Assembly: GCA_002286855.1 (NCBI GenBank)
Contig: NRSV01000005.1
Coordinates: 310,001-374,000 of the forward strand
DNA length: 64,000 nt
Direction: 5' to 3'
Source of the DNA: Bipolaris cookei
Taxonomy: Eukaryota; Ascomycota; Dothideomycetes; Pleosporales; Pleosporaceae
In this document: in pieces, positions 10,846 to 21,798 of the stretch
How positions within the stretch are numbered: position 1 is the first letter of the stretch
How the letters are laid out: every line of letters starts with the position of its first letter
Notes under the pieces: model-generated
Seen by the model: the letters and a program-made list of their open reading frames with translations, nothing else
Told to the model about the DNA's origin: nothing
Databases searched by the model: none
Position numbers and translations under genes: made by a program

Positions 10846-13800
10846 TCATTGCCGGAGTTCCCTTCCAAAGTTGAGCGCCAAAGGCGTCAGTTCACCTTCT
10901 TCAATGGCGCTCTCGTCTTCGTAGAAGCCGCTCTCACTCCATGGCTCCATGTCCGCATCTTGGTCATAAGCCTGCTTCCTCATTAGAGGTGGTGTACGGG
11001 GTTGCTTTCCAAGAACCGGGAAACCAACTTCAGTCGACGCGTGCGAGCTCATCGAGTTCGAGCGAGCGTCTTGTGGGCGCTGAGAGGCGGAAGGAACTTC
11101 GAGGGTACGGCGCATGTTGGAGGTTGGCGGTGTCATGAGGCCAGAGAGAAAGGACTGTGCGGAGTGAGGTTGGGCTCGCGATGGTGTCTGGGTGCGTTGT
11201 GCGGTAGAAGGCTTTCCTGCAAGGGCGGATGTAGCCTCTCCACGGCCTTTACGCCAGTTGCCAATGGCAGCAGCAAGCTGAACTGCCTTGGGTGAGGCAA
11301 AGTTGGACAACGTGCTGAGCGTGGGGAAGGACTGTTGTCCGCCAGAAATGAGTCGTTCCTTCTCCGACTGCTCCATCTGCAAGTTTGTGCGGATGCGAAT
11401 TGCGGCGTCACGAACAGTCTCGCGATCGAAAGTTGGCTGAGCCAAAGCGGTGATGAGGTCGTTCAGGTCGTCCACACGTACACCAAGGAGCTCACGTAGC
11501 CAGTTGATCTCGGTTTCGCGTTCCTTGAGCTTGGCTGGTGCCTCGGTATCAACCTCCTCAAGTTGCTGCTCAAGCGACTCGATACGTCCCTCACGCTCTT
11601 GCAGTTGCTCCTGTAGAACAGCAATGGATTCGCGCAGTGCTTGGGTAGAAATCTTCTCAGAGCTGCTTAGACCAAAGGAAGTAGAGATTGGTGACTTGGA
11701 AGCAGCGGCAACCGCAGCGTTAGCAGCTTCCTTTGCAACCTGTAGCTTCTCTTCCAACAGGGAGATCTTGTCCTTGAAATGGTCGAGCTTGGAGTCAGCC
11801 AAAGCAAGCTTGTCATTATGGAAGGCCTCAGCGCGATCCTTGTCTTCACGTGCAAACTCGAGAGCACGAGCATGCTCGTGCTCGACGTGCGCAAGTTGAC
11901 GCTCAAACGCACGCTGCTGTTCTTGCATGCTGAGTCTCTGTTTCTCGATCGCTTCTTGAACCGCTTGCTTCTTGGCATCAGAGGCTGCCTCCAAGTCAAG
12001 CTCGTGCTTCTCCTTGGCAGTGTCTGCGTCCATGCGAACTTGGTCCAGCTCGGCACGGACACGGTTGATTTCGCTCTCGAGCTCGTGGCGAACAATGTTG
12101 ACCTGATTGTTGGCGGCATCGATATCGGCCTCCATGAGCACACGGGTGCGGCGGATCTCAATGTGAGCAGCGTCCCTCGCTTCACGCATGTCGCGCTCGT
12201 AGCGCTCAGCGTTCCTCTGGTGCTCCACGGTTTCCTTCCTCAGCTGTTGGATAGTCTCCTCTAGCCTAGAGTTGTGCTTCTGAGTCTGTTCAAGGTGGAA
12301 TCTGAGCTTCATACCCTCGCGTTCCTGAGTCTCAAGGCGCTCGAGCTCTCTCTCAAGACGCTCGCGTGTGCGACCTTCAGCCTCAATACGTGCGCTGAGA
12401 ACCTCATACTTGCTTGCAGATGCCTCCTCGTTCTTCTGCCATTGAGCGCGTTCAGCTGCAACCTGCTGAGAGGCAGCGACCATATCTTGCTGAAGTTTTT
12501 CAAACTTGATACGCATAGACTCACGGACACGAGTGGCTTCTTCAGCCTGGAAGCGTGACTCGCCGATAGCCTTGCGGAGTTGCTCTGCTTCCTCGTGAGC
12601 TACCTGGAGGTCGCCACGCCACTTGTTGGCAGAAAGGCGGTGCTCTTCCAGTGTAAATGTCAGAGCCTCGTTCTCAGCGGTAGCAGAATCCAGCTTCTTC
12701 TTGAGGTCCTCTTCAGAGCTTTCCAAAGCAATGTTTGTAAGCTTGAGCCGCTCGTTCTCGCCGTCAAGTGTAGAAATCCTGTCACGGAATACATCTTCGT
12801 TGCTCTTGAGAGTATCGAAGCTACGGCGAAGATCGTCACGCTCTTCGGTCAGAGAACGAATCTTCCTCTCATCGTCACGGGCGGCTTGCTGAAGAAGGGT
12901 AAGCTCTTCCTCAGTAACCTTAAGAAGGCGAGCAGAGTCGACTTCACGGGCCTCAAGAGCCTTGCGCGCTTCGGTTTCGGTATCAAAGCGAAGAGTAGTC
13001 TCCTTGAGCATGTCCTCAAGGTCGGTAATCCGTGCATCTCTCTCTTGGATAGCCTTGGACTCCTCGAGCTTCGCAGTCTCCATATTCTGACGCTTGAAAG
13101 CATCGTCGATGAGCTCACGAACGTCTTCAGCTTGCAGGTGATGACTAGTGGTCTGCGCAATAGAAGCCTTGAGGCTACCAATAATCTGGTACATCTCAGA
13201 CATCTCAAGCGATGGCTGTGGAATATTGACAGGTGCCTCTAGAGTGGCGGCAGGCTTCTGAGATGCCAATGCTTCGGTTACAATGGAGCGGATCATGTCC
13301 GGCTGGACAGAATCCGCAGTGTGTGCAGGTGGAGGCGGGGTATGAGAAGATGCAATCGCTTCTGCGACAATGGCCTTGAGGTCATCTGGCCAAATTTGCT
13401 CAGGAACTGGTGGCGGCAACGGCTGAGGAGCGTGAGTCTCAAACGCTTCCATGACAATGGATCTGATGTCGTCAGGCCTCACAGGCTGAGGAGCATGAGA
13501 CGCGAGCATGTCGGCAAGAATGGATCGGACGTCTTCGGCCTTGAGAGTCTCGGTGGGATATTCTGGCGCTGTCTTGCTCGAGGCGATGGCATCTTGAACA
13601 ATAGCGCGAATCTGGTCAACGGAAATAGGTTCAACGTGTTGCATAGGCGGTTGATGTTGTGTGATGACATCGGTGACGATGTCCCTGATTTTCTCTGGGA
13701 TGATTGGTTCCGCTACTGGTACTGGCACCGGCAACGACGTGATCTGTGATTGGTGCACCTCAAGTGCGTCCATGACAATCGACCTGATCTTCTCCAACTT

Positions 13801-16800
13801 CTTGTCTTTGCCTCGAGATCTGTTGCGGTAGTCTGCCTCAGTACCGATCTCATCGTCTTCATCGTCTGCATCGCTGTCCAGACGTTCGTTGGTGGACATG
13901 CTGCGGCGGCCACGTCGCGTGCGTTGTGACATTGCCGCAAGTGCTTGCTGGATACCTTGCAAGTTTTGCTGCAGCGGGCTAAGACGATCTTGCAGGAGAC
14001 GACCCATAAGCTCATCGACATGTTTGTCGAAGAAGCCACTGCGCGTCTGGACCTTGTTCTCGTCCTCGCTCAATAGGCCATCATCGTCCCAGTCGCTAAG
14101 ATGTCCGTCATCCACGTTGTTCACCTCACGCACAGGAGATTGGTACGAAAGCGCAGCCCTCTCACTGTCAAATGGATCCTGCATTGATGTTGTGGGACCG
14201 GGAATGAATCCCCTGCGGGGGCTGGGGCTAGGTGCGTCACTACGCAGCTTGAAGTTTGGTTGCAGGTCGTGGCGCTCAAACACATGTGGCGTCCTCTGGG
14301 GAGACGAGTGGTCCCAAGATGTCTCGTCACGCTCGACACCAAAGTCCGAGCCCTCTCCGTCCATATGCTTCATGACTGCATCAATGTCGTTGAACGAAGC
14401 CTCGCCGATATTGTCGAAATCAACGCTCTCGCTCTCGGGGTAACGTGTTTGTCTGCCAGACTCCATGGCCGTCTTGAACGAACCGTCATCACTGGGCCGG
14501 TAAGTAGTTGCTGGGCTCCTGCTAGCAAGCCTTGCAGGCGACAGGCGAGCCTTCGCAGGTTCCTCGACTTGAGAAGGCTTTGTAACATGGAAACCGAAAT
14601 CGTAGCCAGCGTTGCTGAACTGGGGTTTGAACTCGAACGGCTTGGCACTGGCAGAGAGAGTGCTCTTGTGGCTATGTTTCTTAGTCGTTGGCTCGGGTTC
14701 CTCGGTGGTGGGAGTGGGTATGTCACTGCCATTAGGTGTCTCATCGTCTGCGCCTTGCTCACTTCCGGGAGCAGGGGAAATAGGCTCAAACGGTCTTGTA
14801 TCCTGCTGCTGTGGCAGCGGTGACGGAGTCTTTGACTTGATCTTAGTCTGCTTGCTGTCGAGCGAGCGGTTCTCCTTGTCTTGGGTAGAGTTCTCTCGTG
14901 TAATCTTGACATCCACGGTGATAGCGTTGGGCTCCTTGACTTCCGCCAAAGGCTGCGAGGCGAGGATTGGTTGAAGTGCAAACTTGGGCACATCGTCACC
15001 GTCAGCGCGGTCACGACGCACACGTTTCTCGCGACCATCAGCTTGCATGGGCCGGCCAGCCTCATCCACACGATCTTCCTGCTCTTTGGGCGTTGACTGA
15101 CGCATGTTGTCCGGTCTGACAATGGGAACAGCCTTGGAGCGGGTAGCTGGTTTGGTAATGTCATTAACAGAGATGTTAACATCTCCAAAGATCTTGGAAG
15201 AGAAGCTCGTTGGTGCAGGAGCGGGCCTGTTAGGATCAAATGTCGACCCCCCAGGACTGAATACAGGCGCATCGGGCTTAAATGATGGCGGGCTTGAGAA
15301 GTCGAAGCCACCAGACATGAATGAGGAGCCATTTGAAGTAGGCTTGAACGCAGGGGCGTCAGGCTTGAACGTGGGTGCATCTGGCTTGAAGGTAGGTGCA
15401 GAGGCATTGAAGTTCGCCATTCCGTCCATGCTCGTCTTGTTTGTCTGGTGTACGCTTTGCTCCGCAGGTGGCTTGACGGCGGGTGCGAAGCTGAAGCCGG
15501 ACGAGAAAGATCCAGGGCTGAAGGACGCTGCCGGGTTGAATTTGAACTCCTTGGCTTCGACATTGAGCTTCGATATGGAAGAGCGCGAGGTATGCTTGCT
15601 ATGCGTGGAGGATGCAGGCTTGCTGAAGGCAAACTTGTTGTCTTTCCAAGAATTGCTGACTTGCGAGGGCGCCTTGGAGTGCTGCACAGAGCCCTGGTCA
15701 GCGCTGCGGACCTCTCCATCTTCCAAACTGGGGTTGGTATTTTCTGAAAGGTTCGTACGCGCGCCGTCGCTGTCGGAAGCAGGTGTCTGTTGTGCTGGGA
15801 ACGAAAAGGAGACGGGATTCTGCGCTTGTGCGAGCGAGTGAGTCCTGCTGTGTGGCTGAGGCTGGTGCAAGATTGGTCGAGAGTCCTCCCACTTGGGTTT
15901 AGCCACAGCATTGGAATGCTTCAATGGGACATTAGTCTCTGGCTCCGTACTGAAGTCTCCACCTTCGGCAAACTGCTTATCAATGGCCTCTTCCAGGTGA
16001 TACTCTTCATTAGCTGCTTCGCGTTCAAGGTTCTCGCTAATGTTGTGACGATGACCGCGGGGAGTGGGCACAGCAATCTCAGTCTTGGTTTGAGTGGCGT
16101 GCTTCATGGGCGGTACTTCGTCTTCCTCATCCTCATCCTCGGGTACTTCAGCAAGCGTAGACGAGGGTCGCATACCAAGGACCTGCTGCTGCTGTTGCTG
16201 CTGTTGTTGAAGAAGCTGGGCCTGGAGTTGCTGTTGTTGCATTTGCATCTGTAGCTGGAAATCGTGTCTCTGCGTCGGCGTGATAGGCATTTGCTGGCCC
16301 ATACCAAATGGCGAGCGGGGCGAGATGAGATCGGCCAGGTCAGGACGGTTCATTGCAAGAGCAGGAGATGCGGTGCGACCATCCTGAGCATTGAAGTAAC
16401 CACTTGGTGACCATGTGCCTGAAGGTGAATAACCATGCTGAGCGAAGTTGGCAGGCGATCCAAAAGTGGAATGACGATGCATATGCATATTTGCACGAGG
16501 ATTTCCAAAAGCTGCAGGGGAAGCAATCGACTGCCGTGACATGTGTCCAGGAGACGGAACGTACGGGAAGCCGATTGATGCAATGCTGCCAGGCCTGGCC
16601 ATGCGGGCGCTACCAGCAGATGAGGTAGGCAGAGGTGGAGAGAAGACTGTTCCTGGATGTTGTTGCGAGGATGTTTGGCGTGAAAGAGGAAGAGCTATGT
16701 CTTCCTCGCCGCCCATGCTGACACCGAGTGCTGCAAGCTTTGCCTCAAGCAAAGAGTTCTGGTAGTCTTTCCATTCCGATTCCTTGGACACGCGTACTCT

Positions 16801-18144
16801 GAATTTCGAACCCGAATTGGCACGCTCTGCCTGTATATCAGCTTCTGTTGGCCAGATGGCTCTGTTATGTGTCTCCTGGCCGCCGGTACTGAAGCCCCGG
16901 GTGTCGTAGCCTTGCTGCTCGAGTTGCCTAAGCTTCGCGTTGACGGTTTCTTCACTCATTGGCTTAGGAGGATAACCAGGGTTGCCTCTAGGAATATCGC
17001 GTGGTATAGAGATGATGCAACCCTTGCCTTTCACAATCACCTTCTTACGCATTCTTGGGTGCGCAGGCGCAGCACTTTGGGGAGCAACAAATGAGCCTGC
17101 CTGGGTGCTGGAGGCTGGCCTGCTTGTCGATGATTCCTGGTTTGGCAGCTTTGCGGCATCACCATTGCCCATTTTGGTGGGAGTCTTGTTCGCTGGCTTG
17201 GTTGCTTTTGAAGGTGTTGGAATCGGTGTCTTCTCACCCGATACACTGTGTCCATTTGTCTGGGAGCCTGAAGTTTGCCTTTGGGAACCCGCGGGCTCAG
17301 AGTCCGCGTATTTTGAGGCCATCATTTTGCCCAGTGCTTCCTTCTGGTCCTTGCTAAAGTGGCGCCAGAAGTCCTGCTGGTTCAGCGTCTTGTTTTTGTT
17401 CCTGGCTTGGTGGCCTCGCTTCAGTGGGGGAGCGAATGGTATGTCCTGATCGTCCGCTGATCCTTCGGTGTCACTGTCGCTGCTCCGCCAGTCGTTTGTC
17501 TCGCGGTTCCAACGCTGCTCGAGAAACCGTTGAACCCACTCTTCCGATGTAGGATTCGAATCTGATGGCCGAGGAGTGCTGCCAGACGCCCGTTCTTCTC
17601 TTGTCAGAGGGTCGAGGTTGGGCAGGCGAGATCGAATTAGATGCTCAAGCGTAAAGCGGTTAGGCGATACGTTGCGGTCCAGAGAGGGGATGAGATGCTC
17701 AAGGTTGAACCTATTGGGCGAGTCGGCCTCGAGATCTAGTCGCGACGGAAGCAGATGGTCAAGGCCAAACTGGAGACCAGACGGTTCCTCGTCAAAGTCG
17801 TCGCTGCCAAAATTAGCCGAGACTTGACGGCCAAGGTCGAAAGTTGGCGGCGGGTGTCGGTACGGACTGCCCCAGCTTGCCGTGTAGTACGAAGTATCGG
17901 TTCGCTCGCGCCTCGCAGCGGTGGATGGTGTGCGGGGGTGATTGCCTAGTACGGAGAAGGAGGGAAGGAGAGGCAGCTCTGGGCTCGAATGCCCTAGCGT
18001 GCGAGACGGGGATGGGGCAGTCCAAGTCGGCGAGACTGGTTCACGGTCGTCGGACGGAGATGTCGACTCGCCAGGGTAGTGGAGAGCTGTTGGGGGAGAG
18101 GAGGGCGGCGACAGCGAAGGGGAGGGCGTCCGTCTAGCTTGCAT
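10846..18144 (-). CDS. Giant disordered and coiled-coil protein, 2432 aa
   Basis: This single-exon gene encodes a 2432-aa protein that I cannot assign; similar fungal proteins are often loosely named myosin-like heavy chain, but no motor domain is present. Residues 1-1450 are mostly disordered and rich in Ser, Pro and Thr. They include three related motifs near 125-175 (F-G-L-D-H-L-L-P-S, F-N-L-E-H-L-I-P-S, F-T-L-E-H-L-I-R-S), a Gln-rich run at about 630-655 and F-K-P-D-A-P repeats at about 911-960. Residues about 1450-1625 contain seven spaced copies of an I-R-x-I-V-x-[DE]-A-[LIF] motif. Residues about 1680-2220 form a long coiled coil rich in E, K, R, Q and A. The short tail is acidic. The architecture suggests a scaffold or tether, for example at spindle poles or septa, but this is inference. 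Confidence 0.85.
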   Translation of the reverse strand: MQARRTPSPSLSPPSSPPTALHYPGESTSPSDDREPVSPTWTAPSPSRTLGHSSPELPLLPSFSVLGNHPRTPSTAARRERTDTSYYTASWGSPYRHPPPTFDLGRQVSANFGSDDFDEEPSGLQFGLDHLLPSRLDLEADSPNRFNLEHLIPSLDRNVSPNRFTLEHLIRSRLPNLDPLTREERASGSTPRPSDSNPTSEEWVQRFLEQRWNRETNDWRSSDSDTEGSADDQDIPFAPPLKRGHQARNKNKTLNQQDFWRHFSKDQKEALGKMMASKYADSEPAGSQRQTSGSQTNGHSVSGEKTPIPTPSKATKPANKTPTKMGNGDAAKLPNQESSTSRPASSTQAGSFVAPQSAAPAHPRMRKKVIVKGKGCIISIPRDIPRGNPGYPPKPMSEETVNAKLRQLEQQGYDTRGFSTGGQETHNRAIWPTEADIQAERANSGSKFRVRVSKESEWKDYQNSLLEAKLAALGVSMGGEEDIALPLSRQTSSQQHPGTVFSPPLPTSSAGSARMARPGSIASIGFPYVPSPGHMSRQSIASPAAFGNPRANMHMHRHSTFGSPANFAQHGYSPSGTWSPSGYFNAQDGRTASPALAMNRPDLADLISPRSPFGMGQQMPITPTQRHDFQLQMQMQQQQLQAQLLQQQQQQQQQVLGMRPSSTLAEVPEDEDEEDEVPPMKHATQTKTEIAVPTPRGHRHNISENLEREAANEEYHLEEAIDKQFAEGGDFSTEPETNVPLKHSNAVAKPKWEDSRPILHQPQPHSRTHSLAQAQNPVSFSFPAQQTPASDSDGARTNLSENTNPSLEDGEVRSADQGSVQHSKAPSQVSNSWKDNKFAFSKPASSTHSKHTSRSSISKLNVEAKEFKFNPAASFSPGSFSSGFSFAPAVKPPAEQSVHQTNKTSMDGMANFNASAPTFKPDAPTFKPDAPAFKPTSNGSSFMSGGFDFSSPPSFKPDAPVFSPGGSTFDPNRPAPAPTSFSSKIFGDVNISVNDITKPATRSKAVPIVRPDNMRQSTPKEQEDRVDEAGRPMQADGREKRVRRDRADGDDVPKFALQPILASQPLAEVKEPNAITVDVKITRENSTQDKENRSLDSKQTKIKSKTPSPLPQQQDTRPFEPISPAPGSEQGADDETPNGSDIPTPTTEEPEPTTKKHSHKSTLSASAKPFEFKPQFSNAGYDFGFHVTKPSQVEEPAKARLSPARLASRSPATTYRPSDDGSFKTAMESGRQTRYPESESVDFDNIGEASFNDIDAVMKHMDGEGSDFGVERDETSWDHSSPQRTPHVFERHDLQPNFKLRSDAPSPSPRRGFIPGPTTSMQDPFDSERAALSYQSPVREVNNVDDGHLSDWDDDGLLSEDENKVQTRSGFFDKHVDELMGRLLQDRLSPLQQNLQGIQQALAAMSQRTRRGRRSMSTNERLDSDADDEDDEIGTEADYRNRSRGKDKKLEKIRSIVMDALEVHQSQITSLPVPVPVAEPIIPEKIRDIVTDVITQHQPPMQHVEPISVDQIRAIVQDAIASSKTAPEYPTETLKAEDVRSILADMLASHAPQPVRPDDIRSIVMEAFETHAPQPLPPPVPEQIWPDDLKAIVAEAIASSHTPPPPAHTADSVQPDMIRSIVTEALASQKPAATLEAPVNIPQPSLEMSEMYQIIGSLKASIAQTTSHHLQAEDVRELIDDAFKRQNMETAKLEESKAIQERDARITDLEDMLKETTLRFDTETEARKALEAREVDSARLLKVTEEELTLLQQAARDDERKIRSLTEERDDLRRSFDTLKSNEDVFRDRISTLDGENERLKLTNIALESSEEDLKKKLDSATAENEALTFTLEEHRLSANKWRGDLQVAHEEAEQLRKAIGESRFQAEEATRVRESMRIKFEKLQQDMVAASQQVAAERAQWQKNEEASASKYEVLSARIEAEGRTRERLERELERLETQEREGMKLRFHLEQTQKHNSRLEETIQQLRKETVEHQRNAERYERDMREARDAAHIEIRRTRVLMEADIDAANNQVNIVRHELESEINRVRAELDQVRMDADTAKEKHELDLEAASDAKKQAVQEAIEKQRLSMQEQQRAFERQLAHVEHEHARALEFAREDKDRAEAFHNDKLALADSKLDHFKDKISLLEEKLQVAKEAANAAVAAASKSPISTSFGLSSSEKISTQALRESIAVLQEQLQEREGRIESLEQQLEEVDTEAPAKLKERETEINWLRELLGVRVDDLNDLITALAQPTFDRETVRDAAIRIRTNLQMEQSEKERLISGGQQSFPTLSTLSNFASPKAVQLAAAIGNWRKGRGEATSALAGKPSTAQRTQTPSRAQPHSAQSFLSGLMTPPTSNMRRTLEVPSASQRPQDARSNSMSSHASTEVGFPVLGKQPRTPPLMRKQAYDQDADMEPWSESGFYEDESAIEEGELTPLALNFGRELRQ
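13270..13796 (-). repeat. Seven-copy protein repeat (I-R-x-I-V type) in the coiled-coil gene
   Basis: Within the reading frame there are seven variants of about 9 residues: IRSIVMDALE, IRDIVTDVI, IRAIVQDAI, VRSILADML, IRSIVMEAFE, LKAIVAEAI and IRSIVTEAL. They are separated by 14-25 residues of Pro- and His-rich linker and often preceded by P-[DE]-x or V-x-x-[DE]. Each could form a short amphipathic helix. Confidence 0.8.
16180..16262 (-). repeat. CAG/CAA-type glutamine-rich tract
   Basis: The plus strand shows repeated ctg/ttg triplets. In the coiled-coil protein they encode a run of nine Gln preceded by mixed Q, L and M, near residues 630-655. Confidence 0.75.
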
Positions 18145-19596
18145 TCAAGGATCTCTCTCTCCAAGCGTTCCCGCAACTCGAGCGAGCTGCCACTGCTGCT
18201 GTTTTTTTGATTTTATTTTTCTTCGTCTTTTCTCCCCGAAGCCAAACGCGTTAAAACAATGGGCCCAAGTGCTCTATGGGGCGGTAGTCGATTGCCCGGG
18301 GCAAAGGAACGCGTACCGGAGAGAGTCTCGAGCGCAGGAGGGGCGAAGGTGGAGTGGAGGCAGTACGATTAGGTATATGGAACAAGGAAAGGGAGACAGA
18401 GCAAGGAAGCTAAAAGAATGACATGAGGTGGGCAAGGGCGAGTCTGGAAACAACAGGAGAAGAGAACATCCCGTGGCAGCAGGCAGACGACGGATGAAGA
18501 AGAAGAAGAAGAATGGCAGTCGAAGGCGTGCCAAAGTTCGTCGTCGACGAAAGTGCGGACACGGACACACGAGAACAGGAGAGCGACGAGACTAAGGCCA
18601 GGCTCGAGCTAGCGGGCGGAGTGCCAGTTGGCACAGTCCCATCAGGGGCCAATGGGGGGTCCGCCCAGCCCAACCCACATGTGATAAACGTGCCCCGACG
18701 GCTGCAAAGCCTCGTCCGTGCCATTCTATACTTATATTGCGCCCGGTAATTAGCAGAAATGCGCGGTGCTGAAGGCGTCGGCAACACCGGCTGGCTACCT
18801 TCATGTGAATACCTAAGTACTACTTACTTGTACATACCCATATACTAAGTACGTACAAACATGGTGACTTGGATAGAACCCGTCCCGTCCCGGCCCACAA
18901 CCCAGCAACAAAAAAGTCACGACGCGTCTTGAGGTCATCCCGTGGCCACTAGGACAATTAGACGTGTCCCAGCAGCAGGGAACTTCGCACTATTGCGGCC
19001 AATCACGTGTCAGAATGACATGATTGCTGTGCGTCAGCGGGCATTTGGGAGCGAACGACTGAGCAGTGGGCGATGGGCTCCAACCTCAACCTCGATCCCT
19101 CCAGTCGCTTCACTTTTTTTCGTCGCCGGCACCACCAGATACACCGTCTTACCATTGAGTCTAGCGACTATCTCAAGCTCCTCTTCAGTCACGACCAGCG
19201 TCCTTTAACGGGCCCTCAAATAGGGGACCCGGCTAGTGGTAAGACGGCGACGGGAGCTAGTGCTGCCAGGCAAGGATACCTGGACCGCTGACGGTGCTAT
19301 TACTACCAAAGACTCGCGTCCCTAGTACTACTTGCTTTTTTTGCAACCAAAGTATCGCTTGGGCGCTGGATGCCTTGGCACTTGAACTTCAACCTCCTCT
19401 GGAACATGCTCAGACACAAAAGCACTTTTTTGCAGACTCCCATGTATTAAGTGTTGGCTCCTGTTTCCTCCCAGCCCACCACCTGGACAATGTGGACATC
19501 CAAGTCCGCATGAAAGAAAGCAACAAGCCTTGCCACACCGGGGCAACTATGGAAATACACACATGCATGCCTCCTATGTTCTACACCCCAGATTAA
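18145..19596. other. Intergenic region upstream of coiled-coil gene
   Basis: This 1.45-kb stretch between the start of the coiled-coil gene and the end of the MFS gene has no supported gene. The first 400 bp are pyrimidine-rich on the minus strand, as expected of a fungal promoter and 5' leader. A GAA repeat lies near 18498-18512. Confidence 0.5.
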
Positions 19597-21118
19597 TCAG
19601 GCCTTCCTAATCATGAATATTCTCGTCATAAAAGGACTTTTTCCTTTCGCAGTCCCGACGCCAGCTGCAGAGCCATCATCATTCTTCTCAGCCCCAGCAG
19701 CCAGCTCTTCGTCCTCGCCAATCTTCCACGCTCGCACAAGCCACAAGAAGACGGCGGCACCAATATACATCCACCCGGTAAAGATAATGGCACCAGTATA
19801 AGAACCACCATTGAACGTGACAATTTCTAGACCAATGGCCTCAGAGACTAGCCATCATCATTAATCAAGTTTTCCTCGGGAAGAAAGGGGCAGGCTTACA
19901 AGTAGTAGGCAAGACCAGTACCAGCCAAGTGATACTCAACGCACTCGGCAGATCCTTCAATCCCATAACTTCCGTCGTGACCGGAGCAGCCACGGCCCAA
20001 AACGTCCCCGCTACCATTCCACCCACCAGACTGTAAAAGATGAGCACGCCAAAGCTCTTTGCAAATATCCATATGACCAGACAGAACAGCCCACTCAGGA
20101 ATGTCATGCTACTCGCCATATTCAACCTCCCAATGGAATCAGAAAAGTACCCAATAGGCGGTCTCCCAATTGCCTGTCCCAAGTTGAAAATAGCTCCAAT
20201 AACACTCCCTTGCTGCGCACTCAATCCCACCGTCCTCGCATAATTCGGCAGTGAAAACAACAACACCACATACCCGAGCATGGACAAAAACCCAAAAGTC
20301 AACAACCCCACAAACTGCATCTTCCGAAAAAGCCGATAATCAAACCCAATCTGCCGACTTCCAACCTGCTTATTCCGATCTCGAATCAGCAACGCACAAA
20401 CCGTATTCACTACGAACGCCACAAGCCCTAGCGTGCGAAACGCCCAGGGAAGCCCTATGCGCCGAATCATCGCCTGAGCAGCAAGCGAATACACCAACCC
20501 CCCAAGCCCCGATCCCGCCGCCGAACACCCATTCGCAAGCGACCGCCGCGTACTAAACCACTGCGGCGTGATCCCCACAGACCCCACAAACAAGAACCCG
20601 ATCCCCCACCCAAAACAAATCCCTTGCGTCAAGAAAAGATGCCAGATCCGCGACGCAAAGCTCGCGCCGATAAAGGATACAGTTTCCAACCCCACGCCTA
20701 TGAAAAGCGTAGTCCGCGTGCCGAAACGACGCGTAGTTAGTGTGGCGAGCGGAGAGACGATGAGGGCTTGGGATATGGAGAGGCCGCCGACGAAAGCGTA
20801 TTGCAGGGGTGTGGCACCGGGAAAGATGTTGTTGGCGAGGTAGTGCGCGAGGAAGACGCCATAGGAGGAGTTGAGACCCCAAGTGTGGCCGTTGAGCGTC
20901 GCAATCGATGCGACGCAGATCCAGCCGTAGCCTCCGTTGGGGGGTTCGTCGTTCTCCGCCTTCTGTACTTGCAATGCTGCGTTGGCTTCTTCTGCCTTTT
21001 CCAGCGTCGCGTTTTGCCTCGCCGTGGTAATATGTCCGTTTGACTGTATTTCCGCTCCCAACTCCCCGCCACCACCACCACCACCACCACCATCATCACT
21101 CTGTCTCTTTTCCCCCAT
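19597..21118 (-). CDS. MFS transporter, monocarboxylate-transporter-like (MCT/MCH type)
   Basis: This encodes a 12-helix secondary transporter of the fungal MCT-like group. Such proteins are often annotated as monocarboxylate or riboflavin permeases; the substrate here is unknown. It has two exons, 21118-19900 and 19847-19597, with a 52-nt intron. Splicing joins V-L-P-T-T to F-S-E-A-I-G-L-E-I, as in relatives, and gives 489 aa. The hallmark N-G-G-Y-G-W at the first helix is visible near residue 60. There is a polyglycine stretch of nine Gly close to the N terminus, the loop motif R-R-F-G-T-R between helices 2 and 3, and a central loop RDRNKQ. The tail is charged and cytosolic. No neighbouring pathway genes suggest a substrate. 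Confidence 0.88.
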
Positions 21119-21798
21119 TGATCCCTTTCAAATCCCTACTCTCTTCTTTCTTCGTTATGCCCTGCTGTCTTGACACGCCTCGTCGTTCAAACGTTTATTT
21201 CCACCCCCTCGGCTCCGGGAACAATCGCCCTTGCAACAAGATTCGCCGCGGCTCGCCCTCCCCAAAAAACTTACTTGTACACCGTCGATAATTCGAGTGT
21301 GCTGGTCAATTTTTTAGAAGAAACCCAGGTTGGAAGAAAGAAGAAAGTAGCTCTAATCATGACGATACGAGAAAAGAACAATCGAATCATAGCAAGGCGA
21401 ACTTCCTTCAATCGTGCATACCTATCTGTATACAGTAAAAAAGTGGAGAGCGCTAACCATTCGGCTACGTTATTATCCGGGAATAACCCCCCCCTTAACA
21501 CTTTCTGTTAGCCTCACATATCCGGGACTGGCATCCGGTCGTTGCAAGCCACTTTTCTGCCCTATGGCTTTGTTCTGGCTAGAGACATTCTGCATCGAGT
21601 TCGTATACATACTTGTGAGATTGTGACAGTAGTAGAACATGGCTTCAGGCATTGAAATAAAAAAATTCATATTGATTCTAGGTATTTAGATTTCGTCGGG
21701 TAGTACAAAGGAAAGCAAGCAGGTGGGTTAACGCCTATGTGATCAGTCTAAGCCCAAGAAGTAACATCATTCATTCACCGCTTCCTCTTCGACGCCGT
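21119..21798. other. Intergenic region
   Basis: This 680-bp spacer has no supported gene. A tRNA A-box-like sequence on the minus strand near 21450-21470 does not fold into a convincing tRNA. A run of C lies near 21487-21494. Confidence 0.5.

Noticed and set aside
14370..15911. 513-aa open frame on the minus strand
   Set aside because: It lies fully inside the 2432-aa coiled-coil gene in another frame, with the Arg/Ser/Leu-rich composition of a shadow frame.
21430..21490. tRNA-like sequence on the minus strand (GTAGCCGAATGGTTAGCGC resembles an A box)
   Set aside because: No anticodon stem pairs, and there is no proper B box (GGTTCRANNCC) or closed acceptor stem. It may be a chance match or a badly decayed tRNA.
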